DNA of 64,000 nucleotides from Anaerolineales bacterium (GCA_016927315.1 JAFGMV010000020.1:1-64000), one strand, 5' to 3'; positions 33,009 through 42,391 are shown, counted from the first letter of the stretch. The notes: generated by a model from the letters alone, not told the origin. Numbers and translations: made by a program.

Positions 33009-35429
33009 TTATTCGGTTTCCGCGCCGGTTTCAGCTGTTGCTGTTCCGGCGCTTGCTTTTTCAACCTCAACCCACATTTCTTCCCCGTCCGTGGTGACCT
33101 GTACCCACCCATGGCGGTCAGTGCGCACCAGTGAATGACCGCCGACGGCTTCCAGCGTTTTCTCGTGCGGTAGTCCGTCTTTGTCTCCGGCCTCAACGCT
33201 CAGGATGATCACCTCCGGGTTCAGGTTGTCGATCCATTCTACCGGGTTGGAAGGAGCATAGCCTCCATCCGCCAGCAAAAGGACCGTGACAGAGCCAATG
33301 GCTTTCCCGTCATTCAGTTCAACCAGCGCATTAAAAGTCATCCCGATGGGCAGGATAGCCCTGAAATTTTGCCATTCAACCAACAGGATCGCACCGCGTG
33401 AAGTTGTGGCGAGTACGGTTAATTGGGCGCCATTACCAAGGTCCAGTACCTGACCTTCTTCTGCGGTGGTCATTGGGACGGCCTGTCCTGCCAGCCACTG
33501 GTCTACCAGTCGGGCTGAATACGAGGCATCGGTTTTCCCGCTCCACAAGACGTTCCTGGCGGGAAAACGATCCAGTGTGCGCGGCAGGGAGTTAACCTGG
33601 TTTTCTTGCGTCGAAGCAACCACCAGCCAATCAAGTGTGCGGTCAAAGGGCGATAGACGGCGCCCAAGCGCTTCAGATAGCAATGCTGGGCTGGGACCTC
33701 CATTGATGAGCAGGTTCTCGCCCGAGGGTGTTCTGATCAAGACCGCATCCCCCGTCCCAACATCAAAAAAGGTCATATGCAGATTTTTGTCGGGGAGAAC
33801 CAGTGCGGCTCTCCAGATCAGGAAGGTCGATATTCCCAGGGCCGTGATTAGAAAGGTCGTTGCGGTCGTTGGTTGGGAGTCGAAGCGGACTGCAAAGAAT
33901 GCCCTGATGCGATGGCCGGCAAAGGTCCATCCAAACAGGATCAAGTAGAACAGCAACACAAACAGCAGGCTCATCTTCCCCAGGGCAAGGGTCCCGTGAG
34001 GCAGCAGGTCAAACAATTCCACCACACGGATGGTGTAAACACTGAACGGCCAGGCAAACCAGGCCGCCAGCATCCCCAGGGGTTGGTAGATCAGGCTGAG
34101 TAACACGGCGATCCCTGAAAATATCATCACAGCCGGCTGGGCTGGCAGGATGAAAGGATTGGCGATCAAAGAGACCAGGGAAATGCTCTTGAAGTGATAG
34201 GCCATGATCGGCAGGGTGGTCAACTGGGCAGCCAGGGTCAGCAGCACAAATTCGCTGACAGGGGCTGCCACTTTCTGGGTAAGTTCTACCGATATCCATC
34301 GCCGGGCAAAGCGCACAAAAGCCTGTGTGAATGGGTCGGCGTATAAGACCAATCCCAGGGTTGCAAAGAACGAGAGTTGAAACCCGACATCCCATAAGAC
34401 ATAGGGATTGACGAGCGCCATGGCCGCTGCGATAAATCCCAACGTGTTGAGCCCGTCCTGTCGGCGTCCGAACTGCCGGGCAAAAAGCGACATACCACCC
34501 ATGATAGCAGAGCGGACCACCGCAGCATCGGCGCCAACCAGAAATGTGTACAGGCAGATGCCGATCACGGCAAAGATGGCGCCGCGCCTCTGCCCCAGCA
34601 GACGCCCGAACAACGCCACAAAGATTCCAGCAATGATCGTGATGTTGAAACCGGAAATAGCAATGATATGAGCCGTGCCGGTATTCTTAAATGCCGCCTG
34701 CAGGTCTGGAGGCAGCCCCGTATCTACTCCCAGCAGGATCCCGGCCAGAAGTGATGCTTCGGGGTCAGGGAACAGGAAGTAGATGTTGGAAAGAGCCTTC
34801 TCTTTGATCCCATAGATAGCCGCGATAATCGGATTTTTCCCCCGGGACGGCAGACGGGTAACTTCGGCGCTGGACAGATAGGAATGGATACCCTGTCCAG
34901 CCAGGTAGTCCCGGTATGAAAAGTCTTCATTTTCAGGGGGAGTCTTAGGCCGGCCGCGCAAGCGCAGGATGTCTCCATACCGGTACAGTTCATTGGAAGA
35001 CACGCGGACCAGCAGCAGCCCATCGACCTCGTAATTCCCATTGCCGGCATCCACCTTTTCGACATGGATGTGCAGATTGGTGTATGTGTCACGGTAATCG
35101 GGAGGTTCAACCAACTGGCCCGTGATCAACAGGTCGTACTGGCGGTCGTTGTACCAGGCAATGAAATCAGGACTGATTTTTGGCTGGATGCCCTGGTAGC
35201 GGGCGGCGCCCAGAAGCAGAGCGACCGCGGCCGGGATGATGATGAAGTACGGTGAAGAAAGAAAGGAGAACTCGGGCTTGAATCGCTTGAACAGCAGGTA
35301 AGTAATCAGCCCGATTGCTCCGGCAGCCAGTGCAAGCCCCAGCCAGAGATAAACAGAAAAAGTAACCAGGCTGGCAAGCACGATGCCAGCAATATAGGCC
35401 AGGGAAATCCAGAGTAAAGGTAGATGCAT
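33009..35429 (-). CDS. comEC: ComEC/Rec2-like DNA uptake channel protein
   Basis: An 806-residue protein. It has an N-terminal DUF4131-like domain after two or three helices, then the polytopic Competence domain (about residues 235-520, with GISGFN-type ISGFNITI), and a C-terminal metallo-beta-lactamase-like domain from about residue 550. The channel part looks intact. The last domain appears inactive: the HxHxDH motif is replaced by STQENQ (about residue 604), and the DGG before it is NGG. The ATG at 35429 is used; the longer frame start lacks support. ComEC imports single-stranded DNA across the membrane, so natural uptake is possible, though other com genes are not in the window. Confidence 0.85.
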   Translation of the reverse strand: MHLPLLWISLAYIAGIVLASLVTFSVYLWLGLALAAGAIGLITYLLFKRFKPEFSFLSSPYFIIIPAAVALLLGAARYQGIQPKISPDFIAWYNDRQYDLLITGQLVEPPDYRDTYTNLHIHVEKVDAGNGNYEVDGLLLVRVSSNELYRYGDILRLRGRPKTPPENEDFSYRDYLAGQGIHSYLSSAEVTRLPSRGKNPIIAAIYGIKEKALSNIYFLFPDPEASLLAGILLGVDTGLPPDLQAAFKNTGTAHIIAISGFNITIIAGIFVALFGRLLGQRRGAIFAVIGICLYTFLVGADAAVVRSAIMGGMSLFARQFGRRQDGLNTLGFIAAAMALVNPYVLWDVGFQLSFFATLGLVLYADPFTQAFVRFARRWISVELTQKVAAPVSEFVLLTLAAQLTTLPIMAYHFKSISLVSLIANPFILPAQPAVMIFSGIAVLLSLIYQPLGMLAAWFAWPFSVYTIRVVELFDLLPHGTLALGKMSLLFVLLFYLILFGWTFAGHRIRAFFAVRFDSQPTTATTFLITALGISTFLIWRAALVLPDKNLHMTFFDVGTGDAVLIRTPSGENLLINGGPSPALLSEALGRRLSPFDRTLDWLVVASTQENQVNSLPRTLDRFPARNVLWSGKTDASYSARLVDQWLAGQAVPMTTAEEGQVLDLGNGAQLTVLATTSRGAILLVEWQNFRAILPIGMTFNALVELNDGKAIGSVTVLLLADGGYAPSNPVEWIDNLNPEVIILSVEAGDKDGLPHEKTLEAVGGHSLVRTDRHGWVQVTTDGEEMWVEVEKASAGTATAETGAETE

Positions 35430-35680
35430 ATGGTTTCTATCGCAGGGTTTGCCCCCCGCTTGCAAAATTGTACAACAGAATTTGAAATCCTGCACATTTG
35501 ATTTTGTTTTTAAATTGCTTACGGCGAAATGAAATAATCAGAGTAGCTGTCAGAATCAGTTGTGAAAAAGACCCTGCAGGTATGCCCTGGAACTACTGCA
35601 TAAAATAGTTTTTCATGGTTTAATAAGAAAAGTTACCCACAGAGCGGCGCCGTGCCAGAAATGAGAATTTTGGAGAAGAG

Positions 35681-36907
35681 ATGCCGGTAGATTTGTTGCA
35701 GCAGGCCATTACACTGATCAGGCAGGGTCACAAAGGGGAGGCGCAGCCCCTGCTGCAAACCGTTATCCGCTCCAATCCGCGGGATGTTGCCGCCTGGATG
35801 TGGTATGTCGAAACACAGGGGACCCCGCAGGAGCGCCTCCAGGTGCTGCGGCAGTGCCTGAAGCTCAATCCTGCTGATTCCCGGGTCGCGAGAGCTATCC
35901 AGGTGATCAGCGCCAAACTTCCACCTGTCCCGCCGCCTGCTGAACCCAAACCCCACAGCGTTTCTCCCTTCTCGACCGATCCCGCTCCTGCACAGGCTGA
36001 CGAGCTTCGTATCCCGGATTCCTGGATGCAGGACGGCGGTGACGCCTTTCTCCAGGGACAATATCAACCGGAACCCGTGCCGGTCATGCCGGAGAAACCG
36101 AAACCCGCCAACGAATGGGTATACACCCCCTCGCCCCCCGACCCTGAAGAAGAGCGCCAGGCCCGGCCGCTGGCCCACCATTATCCCTGGTTTGAGGTTT
36201 GGTTGAATGCACTGACCTCCAGAAGTGTGGAGGATTTCGAAGACCTGCTGCGCGACCCGCAGGCCAGGGCCGGTCGCGCATATGAGTGGATCGTCATTAC
36301 CGGGCTGATCAGTGGGGTTGTGGGTGCGGTTTCGTATTACCTCGTTTTTGATCAGACGATGAATGAATTCATGAATACGCCGGAATTCGCTCCCATGGCT
36401 GCCGAGATACCCGAAATCAATACCGCCATGGTAGCCGTGATCTTGTTCGCCTGCATGATCCCTTTGTCTGGGGTATCCAGCCTTATCAATATAATGATCA
36501 CAGGCGGTATTCAGCATCTGGTGGCTAAAATGTTTGGCGGCCTTGGAACTTTTGATCGTACCATCTATGCTCTGGGAGCTTTTGTGGCGCCATTATCCAT
36601 TGGGTATTCCTTATTGGGGATCGGCACGATAGCGATCCGAATGGACCCATATAATCCGCTGGCAGTCATGCTGAATTGTGTCACCAGTATCGTGAGTCTT
36701 GCGGCGGCAGTGTATTACATTATGTTGAATGTACGCGCTTTACGCGCAGCTCACAATGTCAATTCTCTCCAGGCGATTGGCGCCATGGTCTTGCCCTGGT
36801 TGTTCTTGTTCTTCCTGTTCTGCCTGCTGGGTGTGATCTTCGGCGCTTCGGTTGGGGATGTGTTGAATCAGATCGATCCGAGTACTTTTGATGCCTATCA
36901 ATTCTGA
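35681..36907 (+). CDS. Yip1-family membrane protein with TPR-like N-terminus
   Basis: A 408-residue protein. Residues 1-85 form helical repeats (DLLQQAITLIRQGHKGEAQPLL, then ERLQVLRQCLKLNPAD), like TPR units. A proline-rich linker (about 85-170) leads to a five-helix membrane domain of Yip1 type (about 200-395). Yip1 domains in bacteria are of unknown function. Start ATG 35681 has GGAGAAGAG before it. Followed by a strong bidirectional terminator. Confidence 0.75.
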   Translation: MPVDLLQQAITLIRQGHKGEAQPLLQTVIRSNPRDVAAWMWYVETQGTPQERLQVLRQCLKLNPADSRVARAIQVISAKLPPVPPPAEPKPHSVSPFSTDPAPAQADELRIPDSWMQDGGDAFLQGQYQPEPVPVMPEKPKPANEWVYTPSPPDPEEERQARPLAHHYPWFEVWLNALTSRSVEDFEDLLRDPQARAGRAYEWIVITGLISGVVGAVSYYLVFDQTMNEFMNTPEFAPMAAEIPEINTAMVAVILFACMIPLSGVSSLINIMITGGIQHLVAKMFGGLGTFDRTIYALGAFVAPLSIGYSLLGIGTIAIRMDPYNPLAVMLNCVTSIVSLAAAVYYIMLNVRALRAAHNVNSLQAIGAMVLPWLFLFFLFCLLGVIFGASVGDVLNQIDPSTFDAYQF

Positions 36908-36921
36908 GCTTTCTGGTCGAT

Positions 36922-36959
36922 AAAGAAAAAAGCTGGCCTGCAGGCCAGCTTTTTTCTTG
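36922..36959. terminator. Bidirectional terminator
   Basis: Perfect 22-bp palindrome AAGCTGGCC-TG-CA-GGCCAGCTT at 36930-36951, with an A-run before and a T-run after. It serves both the Yip1-like gene on the plus strand and holB on the minus strand. Confidence 0.9.
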
Positions 36960-36978
36960 AGAGTTTGTGAAAAGACCT

Positions 36979-37986
36979 TTATGCAAGTGAAGGCCAGTCC
37001 ATCAGCAGCGCCTCGGTCAGCAGGCGCGGGTTGACGTTTTTCTCCAACTGGTCAACCGCGTTCCCCAGGTCGCTGACGGCCTTATGCGCGGCTGACAGGT
37101 CCAGCCGGTTGGCCAGGACCTGGATCGCTTCGACCTGGTCGAGGTTGCTGAGGGGGAGGTCGGCGCCGCTGACGGTCAGCAGGACATCCCGCCAGTAGGA
37201 CAGCCATACCAGCAGGGTCTGGCGCAGCAGGGTTTTGTCTTTGGACACCTTCTCGGCGCAGCGGAATTTATCTGCCCGGCTGGCGCCGAGCAGGCGCTGT
37301 AGGTCCTCCAGCTGCTCGAGGCGTTTCTCCAGCGCTTCAGGGTTTTCCATCAGGCGCAGGGCGTAGCCCGGCCTGCCGCCGGAAATATGTGCCAGCTGGC
37401 GGGCAGCCTCCGCATCAGCGCCTCGGGCTTGCAGGCAGGCCTGGACGGCTTCCAACGGCAGCGGCCGCAGCCGCAGGATCTCGCAGCGGGAGGTGATGGT
37501 GGGCAGCAGTTGTTCGGCGTTGTCGGCGGTCAGCAGCAGGATAGCGTGCGCAGGGGCTTCCTCCAGCGTTTTTAGCAGGGCGTTGGCAGCGTTGGCGTTG
37601 GCCTCCTGGAAGCGCAGGAAGATGGCAACCCGGCGCCTGGACTGGTACGGTTTGAGAGACAGGGCGTGCTGCACTGACCGAACCTGGTCTACTTTCAGGG
37701 TCCCGCCTTCGGTCTCGGCCTGGATGATGTTCATGTCCGGGTGCTGCATCTTCGCGGTCAGCTGGCAGTCCCGGCAGGCGCCGCAGGCCTCGCCCGGGGC
37801 AGGGGGGTTGGTGCAGTTCAGGGCCTGGGACAGGCGCAGCGCCAGTGTCCGGCGGCCCAGTCCGGGAGGGCCGGTCAGCAGGTAGGCGTGCCGCAGGGCG
37901 CCGCGCAGGATGTGCTGGCGCAGCATAGCGACTGCCCATTCATGCCCATACATTCCCCAGTTGTTGGTACTGTCTGTCAAAATCAC
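36979..37986 (-). CDS. holB: DNA polymerase III delta-prime subunit (clamp loader)
   Basis: A 335-residue clamp-loader subunit. The AAA module has HAYLLTGPPGLGRRT at about residues 33-47; the Lys of the P-loop is replaced by Arg, fitting a subunit that does not bind ATP well. The Cys set (C-x9-C-x2-C-x2-C, at about 57-72) forms the zinc knot typical of the tau/delta-prime family. The SRC motif (TSRCEILRLRPL), which supplies the arginine finger, is present at about 168. The start GTG 37986 keeps the conserved NNWG-x2-GHEWAV lead; TTG 37980 and ATG 37953 are alternatives. The clamp dnaN is in the same window. Confidence 0.9.
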   Translation of the reverse strand: MILTDSTNNWGMYGHEWAVAMLRQHILRGALRHAYLLTGPPGLGRRTLALRLSQALNCTNPPAPGEACGACRDCQLTAKMQHPDMNIIQAETEGGTLKVDQVRSVQHALSLKPYQSRRRVAIFLRFQEANANAANALLKTLEEAPAHAILLLTADNAEQLLPTITSRCEILRLRPLPLEAVQACLQARGADAEAARQLAHISGGRPGYALRLMENPEALEKRLEQLEDLQRLLGASRADKFRCAEKVSKDKTLLRQTLLVWLSYWRDVLLTVSGADLPLSNLDQVEAIQVLANRLDLSAAHKAVSDLGNAVDQLEKNVNPRLLTEALLMDWPSLA

Positions 37987-37994
37987 TCCCTCTT

Positions 37995-38152
37995 GTCATT
38001 GCGCGCCACCCTGTAAATGTGGCGAAGCAATCTCCTCGATACAGAAAACACTTCTTGTAGTAGTATTTGGCGGGTTCAAAACCCGCCCTACAGATACTCC
38101 ATCAATTAGACTTCTTGCAGTGATTTATCGTAGGTCGGGCTTGAGCCCGACG
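37995..38152. repeat. Cluster of three palindromic intergenic repeats
   Basis: The holB-rsgA gap holds three palindromes. First: 37995-38035, GTCATTGCG...CGAAGCAATCTC with inner CGCCAC/GTGGCG; similar GATTGCTTCG...CGCAATGAC elements are common dispersed repeats in many bacterial genomes. Second: GGCGGGTT-caa-AACCCGCC (38069-38087). Third: GTCGGGCT-tg-AGCCCGAC (about 38133-38150). The last two follow the same lead sequence (CTTCTTG(T/C)AGT at 38051 and 38111) and so are tandem copies of one element. Confidence 0.7.
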
Positions 38153-38169
38153 GAGATCTGATTATTTTC

Positions 38170-39081
38170 TCAGGACTCCCCATCCCGCAGGCGCAGGAAG
38201 GAGTCGAAGCGGTCCGGGTGTACCTTCCCTTCCAGTACGGCTGCCTGCACCGCACAGTTTGGTTCGTGCGTATGTGTACAGTCGCTGAACTGGCAGTCCT
38301 TTACCAGCCGGGCCAGCTCGGGGAAATACCCGTCGATCTCTTCCGGCTCAGTATCCCATAACGCCAGCGATTTCCATCCCGGGGTGTCTGCCACATACCC
38401 GCCGCCGTCCAGCGGCAGCAGTTTTCGTACCACCGTGGTATGTTTTCCTTTGCCCAGCGCTTCACTGATCTCATCCACGCGCAGGCTCAGGTTTGGCTGC
38501 ATGATATTCATCAGGCTGGATTTGCCAACACCCGAAGGCCCGGCAAAGGCGCTGATCTTTCCGGTCAAATGCCTGCGCAGCTCATCGATGCCTTTTTTCT
38601 CTACAACCGAAGTATACAACACCGGGTACCCCAGATCTGGATAATGCCCGAAGATATTCTTCGCTTCCCTCAGACCGGTCAGTTCAACCTTGTTGGCCAC
38701 GATCAGGGCTGGGATGCCCTGCTTCTCGGCGATCACCAGGAAGCGGTCGAGCATACGCAGTTTGGGTTTCGGTTTTTCACACGCAAAAACGAAGACAGCC
38801 TGGTCCGGATTGGCCAGCAGAACCTGGCGGTAAACCCCCTGGGGTCTCGGGTCCAGCCGGATGATGGCGCTTTTGCGTTCGGCGATCTCTTCGATCATCC
38901 CTGAACCGTCCGGATGTAAACTGAGGCTGACATGATCCCCCACAGCTGCGATATCCCCGGTGCGGCGGCCTTTCTTCAGCCGGCCGCGCAGCTGGCAAAC
39001 GACAGGTCCCTCCCCGGTCTCTACGGTAAAGAAACCGGATTGGGCCCGGATGATTAAACCAGTCTGCAGGGCGGCGGCCAT
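38170..39081 (-). CDS. rsgA: Ribosome small subunit-dependent GTPase A
   Basis: A 303-residue circularly permuted GTPase that checks 30S ribosome maturation. An OB-fold domain (residues 1-75) is followed by the permuted G domain in order G4 (NKVEL, about 135), G1 (GPSGVGKSS, about 182) and G3 (DTPGW, about 232). The C-terminal zinc knuckle is C-x4-C-x-H-x5-C (CQFSDCTHTHEPNC). All expected elements are present at normal length. Its ATG is three bases after the stop of the PBP gene, so the two are in one operon. Confidence 0.95.
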   Translation of the reverse strand: MAAALQTGLIIRAQSGFFTVETGEGPVVCQLRGRLKKGRRTGDIAAVGDHVSLSLHPDGSGMIEEIAERKSAIIRLDPRPQGVYRQVLLANPDQAVFVFACEKPKPKLRMLDRFLVIAEKQGIPALIVANKVELTGLREAKNIFGHYPDLGYPVLYTSVVEKKGIDELRRHLTGKISAFAGPSGVGKSSLMNIMQPNLSLRVDEISEALGKGKHTTVVRKLLPLDGGGYVADTPGWKSLALWDTEPEEIDGYFPELARLVKDCQFSDCTHTHEPNCAVQAAVLEGKVHPDRFDSFLRLRDGES

Positions 39082-39084
39082 TTC

Positions 39085-41337
39085 CTAACGCCTCTTCGGT
39101 GTCTTGGTCGGGATGCCGCCGAGGGGGGTCGGCGTACTGGGAACACCGAACGTCGTCTCCCACCAGAACAGGCTTTGCGGGCTGCCGTAGTAGTAGGTCT
39201 CGACCATGCGTTTAAAGATCGGGGCGGCGTATTCCGAGCCGTCGCCGACGTTCTCGACAATCACCGCAATGGCGATATCCGGCAGGCCGGTATCTTCACT
39301 GGCCATGGTGTATCCGGCAAACCAGCCGTGCGGTTTACCGGAACCCGATTCAGCCGTACCGGTCTTACCGGCGGCGTCCACCACCAGGCCGCGCAAGCGG
39401 TAGCTGGCGGTGCCGCGCGGGTTCTCGATCACGCTGGTCATGGCATCCTGGAGGATCTGTAAGTTTTCAGGACGGATCGGCAGGGTGCCGCGCGCCTCCG
39501 GTTTGAAGGTCACTGTCGGGCTGCCGTCCACCGGCTGTATCTGTTCGACGATCTGCGGGCGGTACAGCGTCCCGCCGTTGCCGATCGCGGCCGTGAAGCT
39601 GGCCACCTGCAGCGGGGTCACCAGGGTTTCCCCCTGGCCGATGGCATTGTTCAGGGCTTCTTCCGCAGTACCGGGGAAGGGAATATATCCAGGCGCTTCA
39701 GCCACCTGGCCGATGCCGGTAGCCTGGCCCAGCCCGAAGGCCATCGCCATGTTGGCGATATCCTGCTGGCGTTCATTATTGAACAGGTCCAACCCGATGT
39801 GCCAGAAGTAGGGGTTGCAAGAACGCATCAGCCCTTCCTGCAGAGTCAGCAGCCCGCTGGGAGTTGAATCGCTGGTGTTGCAGTTCGTCTCGGGGTCGCC
39901 GTCCTGCAGGCGCTCCTGGCAGTGTTCGTAGGTCCAGTCGTAGCGCACCCGGTCGGGCAGTTCGGTGAACTCGTACTGGCAGTCGTAGGGGGTTTCAGCC
40001 AGGTACAATCCGCTTTCCAGGGCGGCGGTCATGGTGATGACCTTGAAGACCGAGCCAAGCGGGTATTCACCCTGCGCCGCACGGTTCAGCAGGGGGTTCC
40101 TTGGATCATTGACCACCTCTCCCAGCAGGTAGCCGCTGTTGTTGTTGTTGGGTTCGAACAGGTTGGGATCAAACCCGGGCGAAGAAGCCATCACCAGCAC
40201 CCGTCCGCTGTCTCGTTCCAGGACCACCACGGCGCCCCTGAACCCGGATAGAGCTTTCTGGGCGGCGACCTGCATGTCGGAGTTGATCGTCAGGTAGAGC
40301 GAACTGGCCGCCTGCGGGGAGCTTTCGGCAATGCGGGTCACGATCTGCCCGTCCGGGCCGACCACGTACAGCGAGCCGCCGTGCTGCCCGGCCAGGTAGT
40401 CTTCGCCCCATTTCTCGATGCCGGCCGTGCCGATCTTCTCGTCGCCGCGGTACCCCTGGCGGCGGTACTCGGTCAGGATTTCTTCAGAGATGAACTGGGT
40501 ATACCCTACCGCCTGCGGGGCGATACCACTGCGGTCGTAGAAACGGGCCTGGTAGGGGGTGATCACCAGGCCAGACAGGTTGCGGCGCAGCAGGTATTGG
40601 GCGTCTTCACCAGCCACTTCGCACATCGGGATGTACCAGTCCGTACCGGTCTCGAGCATTTCAAGGATATTTTCAAGCGGCAGGTCACATTTCTGGGCGA
40701 CTTCACCCAGCACCCCCCCGCCGTCTTCCGGCAGGTTAGACATATCGATCCCCAGGGCCACAGCATCGGCCTGGACGGCCACTGCCGCGCCCTCGCGGTC
40801 GTAGATATTGCCGCGGGCCGGGATGGCGTAATCCATCGCCAGGGTGTTGCCGCCCCCCAGTTCGGGCAGGATCAGGCCTTCGTCCCACTGGATGCGCCAT
40901 TGCTCGTTTTCCAGGCTGAGGCGCATGACCATGTCGCGCTGCAGGTCCCCGATCAGCGCCGTGTGGTAATTGATCCGGTAGGCTACTTCAGCCAAATAAG
41001 GATTCAACAACCCGGAGAGTATTTCGAAATCAAAGCTGGCCGCCCCCATGGTGTTGAGCGCGTTGTTGTGTTTGGCCGCAAAGTCTTCCAGGCTGATCGT
41101 GTCTTGGCCGACCTTGGTCAGCATGCCGTACATCGTCTCGTAGTCGTCGTTCTGCCAGGCTTCCAGGTAGCTGCTGACCGCCAAACTTTCATCTGGCGCC
41201 GGCCTGATATCTGGGATAGGAGGCCGCAGTGTCGCGGTTGGTTTCCCCAGTGCGAACCCAGGACCATCCGAACTGCGGCTGCAGGCAGATAACAGCAGCA
41301 GCGCCAGGATTATATTGAACCAACGAATAGCTTTCAT
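39085..41337 (-). CDS. Class B penicillin-binding protein, MecA_N type, lipoprotein-like
   Basis: A 750-residue peptidoglycan transpeptidase. The N-terminus has a lipobox-like signal (LLLLSAC, residues 14-20). An NTF2-like MecA_N domain follows (about 50-165), then the dimerisation domain and the transpeptidase domain. Catalytic motifs: SVFK (SxxK) near residue 427, SCN (SxN) near 505 and KTGT near 656. The tail is Thr/Pro/Lys-rich. MecA_N-type proteins include low-affinity beta-lactam targets, but sequence alone does not show resistance. Stop lies three bases before rsgA. Confidence 0.92.
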   Translation of the reverse strand: MKAIRWFNIILALLLLSACSRSSDGPGFALGKPTATLRPPIPDIRPAPDESLAVSSYLEAWQNDDYETMYGMLTKVGQDTISLEDFAAKHNNALNTMGAASFDFEILSGLLNPYLAEVAYRINYHTALIGDLQRDMVMRLSLENEQWRIQWDEGLILPELGGGNTLAMDYAIPARGNIYDREGAAVAVQADAVALGIDMSNLPEDGGGVLGEVAQKCDLPLENILEMLETGTDWYIPMCEVAGEDAQYLLRRNLSGLVITPYQARFYDRSGIAPQAVGYTQFISEEILTEYRRQGYRGDEKIGTAGIEKWGEDYLAGQHGGSLYVVGPDGQIVTRIAESSPQAASSLYLTINSDMQVAAQKALSGFRGAVVVLERDSGRVLVMASSPGFDPNLFEPNNNNSGYLLGEVVNDPRNPLLNRAAQGEYPLGSVFKVITMTAALESGLYLAETPYDCQYEFTELPDRVRYDWTYEHCQERLQDGDPETNCNTSDSTPSGLLTLQEGLMRSCNPYFWHIGLDLFNNERQQDIANMAMAFGLGQATGIGQVAEAPGYIPFPGTAEEALNNAIGQGETLVTPLQVASFTAAIGNGGTLYRPQIVEQIQPVDGSPTVTFKPEARGTLPIRPENLQILQDAMTSVIENPRGTASYRLRGLVVDAAGKTGTAESGSGKPHGWFAGYTMASEDTGLPDIAIAVIVENVGDGSEYAAPIFKRMVETYYYGSPQSLFWWETTFGVPSTPTPLGGIPTKTPKRR

Positions 41338-41373
41338 TCTTCACCTTTTTTGAAACCCGGAAACAGATCCGGG

Positions 41374-42045
41374 TTATCCGACCTGCTCACCGCGCAGGAT
41401 TGCACGCGTAACAGGGCATTGGTAATTGAGCATTGCCTGACAGCCGGCTGCAATATCGGCTTTCGGGGTGATATCGAACCGCCGCAGCAGCCGCTCGAGG
41501 TGGCACATCGGTAAGCCCATCACGCTGGCAAAACACCCCTGCATATGGACTACCGGCTGGAAGTCGGGGTGCTGGATGGCGTAAGCTCCAGCCTTGTCCA
41601 GCGGGTCGCCGCTGACTACGTAATTATCGATTTCATCATCGCTGTAGCTGCGCATGGGGACGTCCGTAACGCACAGGTCCGTCAGCAGGCGCTCATCGGC
41701 GACCCGCACCGCCGCAATGGCGGTATAGACCTGGTGGCTGTGACCTCGCAGCTGTTTCAGCATGTTGGCGGCATCGGCCTTGTCGGCGGGCTTGCCGAGG
41801 ATTTCGTCTCCGTCTGCCACGGTTGTGTCCGAGCCGATGATTACCAGGTCCGGGCTGCCGCTGTGGACCGCCGCGCATACCTTGGCTTCAGCCAGGCGCA
41901 GGACATACTCCGCCGGTGTTTCACCGGGCTGCAGGCGCTCATCCACGTGCGAAACCGTCACGTTGACCATCCAGCCTCCCAGGGCAATCAACTGCCGCCT
42001 GCGTGGAGAGTTGGAAGCCAATAAAAGTATTGGTTTTTGGGCCAC
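41374..42045 (-). CDS. maf: Maf-like nucleoside triphosphate pyrophosphatase
   Basis: A 223-residue Maf/Ham1-fold enzyme that hydrolyses non-canonical or excess nucleoside triphosphates, preventing misincorporation. LLASNSPRRRQLI at residues 7-19 is the signature, and the SDTTVADGDEILGKP segment carries the catalytic Asp. The C-terminal extension after about residue 195 is longer than in most members and unassigned. Start is a GTG at 42045. Its upstream region contains one of the 11-bp phased heptamer arrays. Confidence 0.93.
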   Translation of the reverse strand: MAQKPILLLASNSPRRRQLIALGGWMVNVTVSHVDERLQPGETPAEYVLRLAEAKVCAAVHSGSPDLVIIGSDTTVADGDEILGKPADKADAANMLKQLRGHSHQVYTAIAAVRVADERLLTDLCVTDVPMRSYSDDEIDNYVVSGDPLDKAGAYAIQHPDFQPVVHMQGCFASVMGLPMCHLERLLRRFDITPKADIAAGCQAMLNYQCPVTRAILRGEQVG

Positions 42046-42173
42046 GGCGGGATTCTAACACAAACCACCTTTTAGGGTATGCCTTTACCGGTCAGACATA
42101 TATACAAATCTTTCAGCTCAGCTTGGGAATAGACCGCTCTGTTCTCCCATCATGGTTCGTGATAGCTGTGGGT

Positions 42174-42206
42174 ATCCTGTATTCATCCTGTACTGGTCCT
42201 GGCTGG
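42174..42206 (+). repeat. Three heptamers at 11-bp spacing, maf-xpt gap
   Basis: ATCCTGT at 42174 and 42185, and the variant GTCCTGG at 42196, exactly 11 bp apart. A partial match (CTGT at 42166) lies one unit earlier. Same core and orientation as the pdxS array. It lies 235 bp before xpt and 130 bp behind maf. Confidence 0.6.
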
Positions 42207-42370
42207 AAGGAAGATGGATCCTTACAAAAGAAATCAACTTATGTGAATATCAATAAAGAAACCGCGGTTGCACTGGCAGGTTCTCCCAGGCCGTTGTACA
42301 ATGGGTTTGTTCAGCGATGGACAGAGAATGGATAGCACCTGATGTTGATACTGTGCCCGCAGGGTACTGT

Positions 42371-42391
42371 CTGGGTGAATATTGCATCCAG
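42371..42391 (+). promoter_or_regulatory. Hairpin in the xpt leader
   Basis: CTGGGTG / CATCCAG (one G-U pair) with a 7-nt loop, enclosed by GTAC at 42364 and 42399. The conserved purine-riboswitch core is not seen, so this is at most a small leader structure. Confidence 0.3.

Noticed and set aside
38073-38089. GGTTCAAAACC as a tRNA T-arm
   Set aside because: It is the loop side of a GC palindrome in a repeat cluster; no anticodon or acceptor arm fits.
40381-41292. Plus-strand 303-residue frame over the PBP gene
   Set aside because: Antisense shadow; the PBP frame has full catalytic motifs.
39085-41337. MecA-type resistance determinant
   Set aside because: The MecA_N domain is common in ordinary class B PBPs; sequence gives no evidence for resistance or transfer.
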